This document shows positions 1 through 8,117 of a DNA stretch of 64,000 nucleotides, piece by piece; position 1 is the stretch's first letter; the number at the start of each line of letters is the position of its first letter. Both the position numbers and the translations under genes were made by a program. Source of the stretch: Nitrospirota bacterium (GTDB lineage: Bacteria; Nitrospirota; Nitrospiria; JACQBW01); the NCBI GenBank assembly GCA_016194305.1, contig JACQBW010000016.1:38524-102523 (forward strand), read 5' to 3'. The notes beneath the pieces are model-generated. The model searched no databases and was not told where the DNA came from. It saw only the letters and a list, made by a program, of their open reading frames with translations.

Positions 1-411
1 GAGGTGCGCCATCCGGTCCGATTCAAGTTCCAGCGCAAGAGCGATCCGGCCGCTTGAAATATTTTCAAAATAAGCGGTATAGTCCTGAGCGGTAAAGGCA
101 TTGTCATTTCCGCCGTTTTTCTGAACATTTCGCGAAAAGGCGCCTTTCCCGAATCGGGGCGTTCCTTTGAACATCATATGTTCCATCAGATGGGAGAGAC
201 CTGTTTTTCCGGTTAACTCGTTTCTGGAGCCGACCCGGTACCAGACCTGGATGGTCGCCACGGGTGCTTTATGCTCCTCAACCAGAATAATCTTGAGCCC
301 GTTTTTTAAGATAACTTCTTCGATCGGGAGATTGAGACTTTCTTTTCCCTGACAGATAGCCACGGTGAAAAGGGAAAACACGAACATGAAGGAAAGGCAG
401 ATTCGTTTCAT
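1..411 (-). CDS. M16 family zinc peptidase, N-terminal part (runs off left edge)
   Basis: The first 137 codons of a pitrilysin/insulinase-type (M16) peptidase are present. A hydrophobic signal sequence (MKRICLSFMFVFSLF) is followed by the M16 core, with the inverted zinc motif HLMEH inside SHLMEHMMFKGTPRFG and a downstream NDNAFTAQDYTAYF stretch typical of the family. M16 enzymes use the two His of HxxEH plus a distal Glu to bind zinc; the distal Glu lies outside the window. The ATG overlaps the rlmN stop codon as ATGA (408-411), so the two genes are probably translationally coupled. The signal sequence suggests export to the periplasm. The substrate is unknown. Confidence 0.9.
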   Translation of the reverse strand, partial: MKRICLSFMFVFSLFTVAICQGKESLNLPIEEVILKNGLKIILVEEHKAPVATIQVWYRVGSRNELTGKTGLSHLMEHMMFKGTPRFGKGAFSRNVQKNGGNDNAFTAQDYTAYFENISSGRIALALELESDRMAHL

Positions 412-1469
412 GAAGGGGTTTCGATCTGGGAAACCAGGACGTCGTTTTTCCCGGATCGAATGAGTTGGCCGCAGGCGGCGAGGACGTCATTTCCCCTGCT
501 TTTTCGGATAAAAGTGGTGAGATGGGAATCCACGAGGATTTTCTGAAAGGCGAGAATGCGGGACTCATCCGGCCGGATAAAGGGTGATCCGGAAAATTCA
601 TTAAACGGGATAAGATTGACCTTGGATGGGATCCCTTTTAGAAGCTTTGGAATCCTTCTGGCATCTTCCAGTGAATCGTTTACTCCTTTCAGCAGGACAT
701 ATTCGAAAAAGATTCTTCTTCGGGGTGCCAGGGGATATTTTCTGCAGGCGTCGAGGAGCATTTCAATAGGGTAAGTCCGGTTGATCGGCATGATCCGGTC
801 CCGGATCGCATTGGAGGTCGCGTTTAACGAAACGGCCAGATTGACTTTTTGAGCGTGTTCTCCGAGCTTCTGAATTCCCGGAACAAGTCCCGCCGTTGAG
901 ACTGTGATTCGGCGGGGGGAAAAGGTGCAGGCATTGGAATCCGTGAGCCGGTCAATGGCTTCAGAAACCTCCTGAAAATTTGCAAGCGGTTCTCCCATGC
1001 CCATCATCACAATATTGCTTATCTCATATTCACTGGACACACGCAGATATTGATCGATTATTTCGTGGGCTTTCAGATTTCTCTTAAGTCCGCCCTTCGC
1101 CGTCAGGCAGAACTGGCAATCGATGCCGCATCCGACCTGGGTTGAAATGCAAAGCGTTCGTCTCTCTTTTTCGGGGATTAAAACGGTCTCGATCTCTTCA
1201 CCATCCTCAAGTTTGAACTGGAATTTTACGGTTCCATCCCGCGAGTCCATTTTTCGGAGGATCTCGAGTTGACTAATATAACTGTTTTCTTCAAGAAATT
1301 GGCGCTCTCTCTTTGAAAAATCAGTGAGCTGACCAGGGTGATCGATCTTCTTGTTGTAAATCCAGTGAATAAGCTGTTTTGACCGGTAGGCGGGGAAACC
1401 CAGTTCAATAAACCATTCTTTTAATTGGGCAAATGAAGGAGCTTTTAAGTCTTTTTTGAGGCCGATCAT
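408..1469 (-). CDS. rlmN: Dual-specificity 23S rRNA/tRNA adenine-C2 methyltransferase RlmN
   Basis: This is a radical SAM enzyme of 353 residues, the usual RlmN size. The 4Fe-4S motif CGIDCQFC sits in STQVGCGIDCQFCLTAKGG, and the SAM-binding segment MMGMGEPLANF follows. A downstream segment matches the family pattern (RRITVSTAGLVPGI, VNLAVSLNA), and a late Cys in DVLAACGQL fits the methyl-carrying cysteine. RlmN methylates A2503 of 23S rRNA and A37 of some tRNAs. It starts 57 bp from the divergent transglycosylase gene and is coupled through ATGA to the M16 peptidase downstream. Confidence 0.95.
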   Translation of the reverse strand: MIGLKKDLKAPSFAQLKEWFIELGFPAYRSKQLIHWIYNKKIDHPGQLTDFSKRERQFLEENSYISQLEILRKMDSRDGTVKFQFKLEDGEEIETVLIPEKERRTLCISTQVGCGIDCQFCLTAKGGLKRNLKAHEIIDQYLRVSSEYEISNIVMMGMGEPLANFQEVSEAIDRLTDSNACTFSPRRITVSTAGLVPGIQKLGEHAQKVNLAVSLNATSNAIRDRIMPINRTYPIEMLLDACRKYPLAPRRRIFFEYVLLKGVNDSLEDARRIPKLLKGIPSKVNLIPFNEFSGSPFIRPDESRILAFQKILVDSHLTTFIRKSRGNDVLAACGQLIRSGKNDVLVSQIETPS

Positions 1470-1512
1470 CTGTTCAAGATAGCATACAATCCCTTTGGAT
1501 TCAATTCTGTGT

Positions 1513-1526
1513 TATAATCCATTTGA
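1513..1526 (+). promoter_or_regulatory. Consensus -10 box just upstream of a start codon (leaderless candidate)
   Basis: A perfect TATAAT lies at 1513-1518, only 7 nt before the ATG at 1526. There is no Shine-Dalgarno sequence between or before them and no clear -35 at 16-18 bp. Transcription from this box would start at or next to the ATG, giving a leaderless mRNA. Confidence 0.5.
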
Positions 1527-3838
1527 TGAACCAACCCCCCTTGTATACCTCCCGTGCACTCTCTTTGGTCATGGTTCTTATTCTCTTCTCCGGATGTCAA
1601 GTATTAAAGCCGGCATCCGTTCCCCTTCCACTTCCCAGACCTGACGACTCGCCGGCGTTACAAAACGAAATTGAGACCAAGGAGTTTTTGCAATGCGGCA
1701 TGTCGGAGGAATGTTTTTACAAAGGTCGAGAAGCGGAAATGGCGGGAAAGAGAGACGATGCGAAAGGTTATCTCAAGATCATTCTTAATCGAAACGAGGG
1801 AGATATCTGGTCGCGTCGGGCAAGTTACCTGACCGCCAGATGGGAGATTGAAGGAAAGATCCTAACCGACGAGAAGAGACTGCATGATCTTCAGAAGAAC
1901 TATCCGGAAATACAGGATTATGTCGAGAAGTTGATGGCCGATGCGGCCTTTGCTCGGGGAGATTTCGAGAAAGCCGATAAGATTGGCAACCACATCCTGC
2001 TTGTTTATCCGGATACGGTTCTTCGGCCGGCCATCCTGGCACAAAAAGGGGAGGCTCTCCGTCAATTGAAGGAATGGGATCAGGCAACAGAAATGTTTAC
2101 GCTTTTTTTGAGAGAAAATCCGCGCGATGAAAAATCGGCAGAGATATTATTGAAACTATTTGAACTTAATTCTGAAAGAGAGGATTGGAGCGGGGCCGGG
2201 AATTTCTTTCGCGACCTGGAAACGAAATATCCGGATACCCCCTGGAGTCTGGATGCGGAAAAGAAAGTTTCGAAATTGTCCCTGGCGCGTCCTGACCGGA
2301 ATCATTTCGATTTGTCCAATCACGAACTTTTTCATCAGGGGAAAGTGCTCTATGAAATCGGCAAATTTGAAAAGGCGCTTGATATCTGGAAAAAATTGGA
2401 ACGCAAGTCTGACCGGAACGAGTTATATCTTCCGGAACTGGAATTAAAGATGGGGTTAGCCTTCCTACCATTAAAAAAATATCCGGATGCCTCCGATCAT
2501 TTTAAACGTGTCATCCGGAAACATGGACACTCCGAATTTGCCCCGGAAGCCCTTCTCGGTCTCGCACGCATTGCCATCCGGGAAGAGAATGAGAACGATC
2601 TGCTGAGCCTCCTAAGAGAAGGAGAAAAACTTTTCCCCCGGCAGGAGGGCTTATATAAGCTGATTTATCTCATCGGGAGCTATTACGAGGAACATCGACA
2701 GATCTCCGGGGCCCACAGCTATTATCAGATGATCATCAGGGATCTCCCTCAGAACTCCGTCGTGCCCGACGCATTGTGGCGAGATGGATGGATTTCATAC
2801 AAGGAGGGGGATAATGTTTCCGCGGAAAAGACATTTTCAAAATTAATCGAGCAGTATCCCGCAAGCCCGCTGCATGCACAGGGACTCTACTGGAAAGGAC
2901 GAGCCATTGAAAGGGGAGGAAATCCGGAAGAGGCCCAGGCTGAATTTAAAGGACTTTGCCAGGATTTCAGCCATTCGTACTATTGTCATTTGGCCCGAAA
3001 AAGAGTCGCTCCGGAAGCCGAAGCATTGACTTCCCTTCCAGAACCGCAACCATTGGCCTCCGAGGTGGCCGGGTCCTTTCAAAAAGATGATCATTATCAG
3101 AGAGCCAGAGAGCTGATGATCCTGAATCTCAATCAGGACGCTTCGAAAGAATTTAATTTCCTGGCCGACCGCTATCATGACAAGCCTTCTCTTCTGCAGT
3201 TGGACAAAGAGTTGATCCAGGCCGGTGATTTCTTTCATGCGCTCAAAATTCTCAGAGGACAGTTTCCTGACGTTCTGGATCGGGGCAGGAGTTTCGATTT
3301 CCCGTTGTTATGGGAGCTTGCCTATCCGAAGGAGGTCGTGGAACAGATTCAAAAGATTGCAATAGGGATCAAGATTGAACCTGAATTTGTGGCCGGAATT
3401 ATGAGGGAGGAATCGGTTTTCGATGTCAGGGCCACATCCAGAAGCGGCGCAATGGGATTGATGCAACTCATGCCATTTACGGGGGAATGGGTCGCACAAC
3501 AGCTGGGAGTGGCCTCCTTTGTGAGAGAAAAACTCTATGACCAGGAATTGAATACCCGGTTTGGCGCTTTTTATCTTGATCATCTAAGTCAGAAATTTCA
3601 AGGCAACCTGATCTACACCGCGGCAAGCTATAACGCGGGACCGGAGGCTGTGACCAAATGGATTGTCAATGGCAATTATACTGATTTAGAGGAATTTGTT
3701 GAAAATATTCCCTATCAGGAAACACGCTATTATGTCAAAAGAGTCATTAAAAGTTATGAAGAATTCAAAGAAGTCCGTTCCAGGATAAACGAGAGCCCGA
3801 AATGGCCGCTTCTTGACAAGTTTATGTTAAACCGTTAG
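1526..3838 (+). CDS. Lipoprotein lytic murein transglycosylase with TPR repeats (Slt-like)
   Basis: This 770-residue protein has a lipoprotein signal peptide ending in LFSGC, a long helical region with TPR/YbgF-like repeats (for example QDYVEKLMADAAFARGDFEK and FAPEALLGLARIA), and a C-terminal SLT domain. The SLT domain starts near residue 615 with VAGIMREESVF, where the Glu at about 629 is the expected catalytic acid; SGAMGLMQLMP and YTAASYNAGP are the other conserved blocks. Enzymes of this type cleave the MurNAc-GlcNAc bond with 1,6-anhydro product formation. The architecture resembles Slt70 with an added lipid anchor. ATG 1526 is preferred over the adjacent TTG 1523. The next gene begins 1 bp after the stop. 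Confidence 0.9.
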   Translation: MNQPPLYTSRALSLVMVLILFSGCQVLKPASVPLPLPRPDDSPALQNEIETKEFLQCGMSEECFYKGREAEMAGKRDDAKGYLKIILNRNEGDIWSRRASYLTARWEIEGKILTDEKRLHDLQKNYPEIQDYVEKLMADAAFARGDFEKADKIGNHILLVYPDTVLRPAILAQKGEALRQLKEWDQATEMFTLFLRENPRDEKSAEILLKLFELNSEREDWSGAGNFFRDLETKYPDTPWSLDAEKKVSKLSLARPDRNHFDLSNHELFHQGKVLYEIGKFEKALDIWKKLERKSDRNELYLPELELKMGLAFLPLKKYPDASDHFKRVIRKHGHSEFAPEALLGLARIAIREENENDLLSLLREGEKLFPRQEGLYKLIYLIGSYYEEHRQISGAHSYYQMIIRDLPQNSVVPDALWRDGWISYKEGDNVSAEKTFSKLIEQYPASPLHAQGLYWKGRAIERGGNPEEAQAEFKGLCQDFSHSYYCHLARKRVAPEAEALTSLPEPQPLASEVAGSFQKDDHYQRARELMILNLNQDASKEFNFLADRYHDKPSLLQLDKELIQAGDFFHALKILRGQFPDVLDRGRSFDFPLLWELAYPKEVVEQIQKIAIGIKIEPEFVAGIMREESVFDVRATSRSGAMGLMQLMPFTGEWVAQQLGVASFVREKLYDQELNTRFGAFYLDHLSQKFQGNLIYTAASYNAGPEAVTKWIVNGNYTDLEEFVENIPYQETRYYVKRVIKSYEEFKEVRSRINESPKWPLLDKFMLNR

Positions 3839-3839
3839 A

Positions 3840-4397
3840 GTGTTAAACAAGGAGTTCTCAATCAATGGGACGCTTGGCTCCATGGGAAAACTAGGTCTCT
3901 CCTCTAAAATTGTCTTAATTCTCGCAAACGATCTTAATCTTTCCCTTTCCCTAAAAAATGAGCTTCAAAAAGACGCCGGTATCGTCGATATCGCCCCCAA
4001 CCTTCATCAGGCAGTCATCCATACGATTCTGAAAGAGCCTGATCTCATTTTTATCGAAGTTGCACCCGACAATTATTCAGGACTTCAGCTTCTGGAGCTG
4101 TTAAAGAAACTGAAAGGGGTTAAGAAGAATCCGCGAATTTTCATGTTTGCTGATAAATCGCTGGAAGGACGATTTCGGCAAAAATCAAGAGAAATTCTTT
4201 TCTTCGATTCCCGGGGGACTTCTTCGATATCGCAGCAGGTGAGAACGGTATTGGAAGGGTCTTCATCTTTCGAGAGTGAAATTTCGGCTCCCTGGATCCA
4301 CCAATATCAGGAGAGAGGGGATGCCTATCCCGCTTCTCAGAAGGAACAGGAAATTCTGGAGAAACTGGGACAGTTGGGTATTCTCAAGAGAAAATGA
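3840..4397 (+). CDS. Pseudo-receiver (response-regulator-like) protein
   Basis: The protein has 185 residues with one CheY-like fold: IVLILANDLNLSLSLKNEL, then DLIFIEVAPDNYSGLQLLELL. In normal receivers the segment reads LxxxDxxMP; here the Asp position is Glu (FIEVAP). The conserved late Lys is also not evident (ILFFDSRGTS). It is therefore probably not phosphorylated, and Glu may mimic the active state, which is inference. The start is uncertain: GTG 3840 follows the previous stop by 1 bp, and an in-frame ATG lies at 3882. An AAGGAG at 3848-3853 suits neither well. The 3' end overlaps the next gene by ATGA, indicating coupled expression. Confidence 0.75.
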   Translation: MLNKEFSINGTLGSMGKLGLSSKIVLILANDLNLSLSLKNELQKDAGIVDIAPNLHQAVIHTILKEPDLIFIEVAPDNYSGLQLLELLKKLKGVKKNPRIFMFADKSLEGRFRQKSREILFFDSRGTSSISQQVRTVLEGSSSFESEISAPWIHQYQERGDAYPASQKEQEILEKLGQLGILKRK

Positions 4398-6796
4398 CCC
4401 AGGATCTGCAAAAATCGGTGAAAAAAAAATTAAAGGTTGCCCTGATCGGGGGAAATGAAGAGGGTTTGTTGACCCTCGCCTCGCTGACTCAGGACGTGTC
4501 CACGGAAGTGGTGATGCTGGTCGATCAGGATCAAAAAGCATTAGCTTTCCGCCTCCATGAATACGGGTTTACGTTTGAAAAGATTTTTACTTTCTCCCTC
4601 ACTTCCGATATTCAGGCGCTTCGTGCAATCAGCGACCTTGATCTGATTGTGGATGCATCAGGGGATGCCCGGATGCATCAAGCGCTCTATCGATTAAATC
4701 ACCCCTCTGCGAAAGTCATGACGAGTCAGGCGGCAAGAGTTCTTTGGGAGATTAAATCTCATCCGTTGCATGAAGGATCTCCAGACAGTTTCAATCTGGA
4801 AGGAAACGAACAGCATTTTTCAAAGCGGCAAACCGTATTGCTGGGCAAGGGTGCCACCGTTCTTCATTCGCTGGTCAGTCAATTGCCGCAAGAGGAAGTT
4901 CTTCGATTTATCCTTGAAGGTCTCCAGATTTCCCTCGAGGCCGATTGGTCGGCAGTCTATCTGGAGCAAGAAGAAAGAAGAAGACTGGTTTCCGTTTATT
5001 CCCGGTTCCAGGTTTCTTCTGACACCGAGCATTTCGATACCTGCCCGCCCCAGGGTCTCTCCGAGCTGATGGCGGCCGGAATGAAGGTGAAACGAACCGG
5101 AATTTTTCTGACGCCGCCGTTCCAGGAGTTCTGGACAGGACGGGTGATGGAAGTTTTGAAATTCCATCAGTATATTGCCGTTCCGATTTATGATAAAGAC
5201 CGGTTTGTGGGATTCGTGGAACTGGGTAAATTTGAAGACAAATTTCCATGGGTGAAACGAGATGCCGAATTTGTGGAACAGACCCTCTCACAAAATGATT
5301 TCAAACCTTTTTTGACCGCTCTCGGCGACCGCGAGAATTCACTGGAACCGCTTCTGAGGTCATTAAAAAGCATTGTGGAACAGCCCAAATCCCTTCAGGA
5401 AAATCTGGAAGCAGCCACTTCGGAAATTCACCAGTTTGTACATTCCTCTGCACTCCTTCTGTTTGTCAAGGATCCCGAAAGCGGAGATCTTGTTCTTCAG
5501 TCCCAGGTGAGCACGCCCTTTAAGATGAACGGGATGTATCGAATGAAACCGGAAGAGGGGATTGGAGGTATGGCCCTTCAGAAAGGGAGTTCGATCTATT
5601 TCAAAGAGGAAGAATGTATTTCGGGAAGAAATATTCCGATGGGGATATTCTATTTTCCTCTTATTGTTCAGAATCAGTCCGTAGGTCTTCTTATTCTGGA
5701 ATTTAAAGAACTTCTGAGAGATCCGCTGAGTTGGAAAGAAGAGTTTAATCAGGTGACAGAACTCTTGGCGGTTTCAATTTCCAGCGAAGTGGAAAGAAGG
5801 TATATGGCGCAAAAAGTCATTAAATTAACGGTGGTCAATGAAGAAGGCCTTGAATTGGTTTCGACCACGGATCGTGACAAGGTGCTCATGATGGCTTCGG
5901 CCTCGGTGGCGATGATTGTGGAGGCTGAGGCCGTGATCTTGAGAGTCAAAGAAAAAGAGAGTTCGCGCCTTTTGGTCGGATATACCTATGGTCTTCATAA
6001 TGAGCCGATGGACAAATTCCTGATTCAGTTAGACGGAGGCATTGCCGCCCGCGTTTCCGAATCGAAACAGGTTTTTTCAAGCGCTTCTTTTCAAAACGGC
6101 GAATTTTTCAAAGAGAAGCTTCCCCCGAAATTTCCCTACCATTCCGTACTCTCGATGCCGCTATTTGATCAAGGCGAATTGATCGGAACCATTTCTGTTT
6201 ATAATAAAATCATCTATAATTCATTCACGACAGGATCATTTAACGAAACCGACAGGGAATTGCTTGAAAAATATGGGAGCTATATCGGAAAAGCTCTGGT
6301 CAAAGCAAAGGAATATCAGATCCGGGAAAAACTGATCACCATCGATGAACTCACTGGTTTAAAGAATGAACGCTATCTCCATCTGAGACTCCCGGAAGAG
6401 TTAAAAAGAGCGGAGCGTTATAAAAGAAAACTTTCCCTTCTGTTCCTCGATCTGGACAAAAACAAAAAAGAATTTGCCAATCTTCCGCAGGTCATTTATG
6501 ATACGATCGCTCAGAATATGGGTAAACTGATCCATGAAAGTTTTCGTCATGTCGATATTGTGGCCCGAATTAAGGGCACCCGATTTGCCGTTCTTCTTCC
6601 TGATACCGGACGCAAAATCGGGGACACCCTGAGCAGATTGAACGACGCCATTTCCGCATTGCGAATATTCAACCAAAATAATCAGCGTATTTCACTCAAT
6701 TTGTTAACGGGTTACGCGACCTACCCGGAAGAAGCGCTGACCGGAGAAGAATTGGCCAAAAAAGCATCAGGATTGTTACCGTTTGGGGCGAATTGA
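4394..6796 (+). CDS. Multi-GAF protein with Rossmann-like N-terminus and degenerate GGDEF domain
   Basis: This is an 800-residue cytoplasmic sensor-type protein. Residues about 10-120 look like a nucleotide-binding Rossmann fold (KVALIGGNEEGLL, DLIVDASGDA). Residues about 130-640 contain three GAF-like segments. The C-terminus starts as a GGDEF domain (TIDELTGLKNERYL, LSLLFLDLDKNKKEF), but the signature GGDEF is replaced by KGTRF in VARIKGTRFAVLL. Diguanylate cyclase activity is therefore unlikely; binding c-di-GMP or GTP, or a structural role, remains possible. It overlaps the pseudo-receiver gene by 4 bp, and zapB/zapA-like genes follow. Confidence 0.75.
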   Translation: MTQDLQKSVKKKLKVALIGGNEEGLLTLASLTQDVSTEVVMLVDQDQKALAFRLHEYGFTFEKIFTFSLTSDIQALRAISDLDLIVDASGDARMHQALYRLNHPSAKVMTSQAARVLWEIKSHPLHEGSPDSFNLEGNEQHFSKRQTVLLGKGATVLHSLVSQLPQEEVLRFILEGLQISLEADWSAVYLEQEERRRLVSVYSRFQVSSDTEHFDTCPPQGLSELMAAGMKVKRTGIFLTPPFQEFWTGRVMEVLKFHQYIAVPIYDKDRFVGFVELGKFEDKFPWVKRDAEFVEQTLSQNDFKPFLTALGDRENSLEPLLRSLKSIVEQPKSLQENLEAATSEIHQFVHSSALLLFVKDPESGDLVLQSQVSTPFKMNGMYRMKPEEGIGGMALQKGSSIYFKEEECISGRNIPMGIFYFPLIVQNQSVGLLILEFKELLRDPLSWKEEFNQVTELLAVSISSEVERRYMAQKVIKLTVVNEEGLELVSTTDRDKVLMMASASVAMIVEAEAVILRVKEKESSRLLVGYTYGLHNEPMDKFLIQLDGGIAARVSESKQVFSSASFQNGEFFKEKLPPKFPYHSVLSMPLFDQGELIGTISVYNKIIYNSFTTGSFNETDRELLEKYGSYIGKALVKAKEYQIREKLITIDELTGLKNERYLHLRLPEELKRAERYKRKLSLLFLDLDKNKKEFANLPQVIYDTIAQNMGKLIHESFRHVDIVARIKGTRFAVLLPDTGRKIGDTLSRLNDAISALRIFNQNNQRISLNLLTGYATYPEEALTGEELAKKASGLLPFGAN

Positions 6797-6799
6797 TCG

Positions 6800-7018
6800 A
6801 TGGAAAAACTGGAAATACTGGAAGTTCAGATCCGGAAAATGATGGAGATGATCAAACTATTAAGAAATGAAAAGGGGCTTCTTGAGACGGAAGTTAAAGC
6901 GATGTCCGAGAAAATCTTGAAGCTCGAAGAAGAAAACAGATTTTGGGAAAATGAAAAAAGTGAGATCCGAGTACGCATTGAAAATATTCTGGGAGAAATG
7001 GAAGGTTTACCTCATTAA
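6800..7018 (+). CDS. Small coiled-coil protein, ZapB-like
   Basis: The 72 residues form one continuous coiled coil with regular heptads (MEKLEILEVQIRKMMEMI onward, ending GEMEGLPH). It lies 3 bp after the GAF protein and 45 bp before zapA. Small coiled-coil proteins in this position are usually annotated as ZapB-like, a division factor that bundles around the Z ring through ZapA. Coiled coils carry little family-specific signal, so the ZapB assignment rests mostly on context. Confidence 0.6.
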   Translation: MEKLEILEVQIRKMMEMIKLLRNEKGLLETEVKAMSEKILKLEEENRFWENEKSEIRVRIENILGEMEGLPH

Positions 7019-7063
7019 AACCCGAACTTCCCTTATCCCTTCCCTGCAGGAGAGGATAAATCG

Positions 7064-7381
7064 ATGACTCATGCCCATCGTGATAAATCCGCGAAACTTG
7101 TGGAAGTTGAGATTTACGGAAAAAAATACAAGCTAAAAGGGGAAAACGAAGAAGGCTATATCCGTGAAGTGGCTTCGTTTGTCGACAAAAAAATGAAAGA
7201 AGTCGGCAAACGGGCCAAAACCGCACAAATGTCCGAGTTGGCGATCCTGACGGCGGTGAACATTACCCATGAATATCTCCAGTCCCGGAGGGAATACAAA
7301 CAGCGCGAGATGTTCCTGGACAGAAAAACCAAAGATTTGATAGAGAGTATCGAGGAAGAATTCGAAGACATGAAATTTTAA
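7064..7381 (+). CDS. zapA: Cell division protein ZapA
   Basis: The 105 residues show the ZapA pattern: an N-terminal beta segment (VEVEIYGKKYKLKGENEE), then YIREVASFVDKKMKEV, a central helix SELAILTAVNITHEYLQ and a charged C-terminal coiled coil. ZapA binds FtsZ and cross-links protofilaments at the division site. A strong ribosome-binding site (AGGAGAGGA) sits 7-8 nt before the ATG. It follows the ZapB-like gene, consistent with a ZapA-ZapB pair. Confidence 0.85.
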   Translation: MTHAHRDKSAKLVEVEIYGKKYKLKGENEEGYIREVASFVDKKMKEVGKRAKTAQMSELAILTAVNITHEYLQSRREYKQREMFLDRKTKDLIESIEEEFEDMKF

Positions 7382-8117
7382 CAGACCGGTTTCCTTTCTC
7401 CTGTGGCCTAACGACCTGCAAATAGAGTTTCAAATGATGGCACTCCTCGGCAGGGACAACTAATAATTTTTTTGCAGTCTTTGTATTTGCTCCTACCTTG
7501 TTTTTGGTCAGAATTGCTTGGCTATCACTCTTGGGCAAACTTTTGCTTGAATTTTTTATTTGCGAGTGCTAGTCTTCGTCTTATAAGAACCCCTGCGTTG
7601 TGGGTGAGAAAGCAGGAAGTTTTGTCCCAACGTTTAAAACAATTTGGGAGTAGGGTTTGAAAATGGTGTGCATGTCCGGATTTCCGGAAAGCCTAAAGTT
7701 TTCAACGATATTCCCACCTGGGAAACCGGGTACAAATTTTCTGTTTCAACCGCAAAGGTGGGGGTTTTTTACCCTTTAGATGAAAATTTAAACAGGTTGG
7801 CTGAAAGGATACTCAGGAAGATTTGGTAAATTTTGAAAGAGTGAATCTGAAAATAGTGTTGAAAATAAGAAGAAATTATTTTGAAGAATCAGCAAAACCT
7901 ATCTTAAACGGAAAGCTAAGACCGTGTGGGGCTTTGGATTGTTCCTGACCCGCTGAAAGGTTTTCTGATATAGATTCTTTTCTTTTCACTCTTCCTTTCC
8001 TTTTCCAAACTTCCTAGAATACGTCCAAATCAGGAATGCCGTTCCTCGATACCTCTGCCAATTAAGAATCTTATATCTGATGTTATTGTCAAGACAAGTT
8101 TTGTGGGAGGTTAGGAT
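7382..8117 (+). other. 736-bp gene-free AT-rich gap between zapA and rny
   Basis: I see no convincing gene here. A hairpin at 7415-7454 pairs CCTGC/GCAGG and GAGT/ACTC and is followed 12 nt later by seven T (7467-7473), so it may terminate the zapA transcript. Further structured segments occur at 7588-7620 (CCTGC/GCAGG) and 7700-7780 (TTCCCA/TGGGAA). Open frames at 7472-7660 and 7644-7829 have no ribosome-binding site and no recognisable family. In many bacteria the 6S RNA gene follows zapA, so a structured RNA is possible, but I could not draw a convincing 6S fold. Confidence 0.5.

Noticed and set aside
7382..7620. 6S RNA (ssrS) called as a feature
   Set aside because: Position after zapA fits, and CTTTCTC/GAGAAAG could close a stem, but a seven-T run falls inside and the central bubble and terminal stem cannot be drawn convincingly.
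7472..7829. Two short open frames in the zapA-rny gap
   Set aside because: No ribosome-binding site, no family likeness, and one is rich in Leu, Ser and Trp as expected for noncoding DNA.
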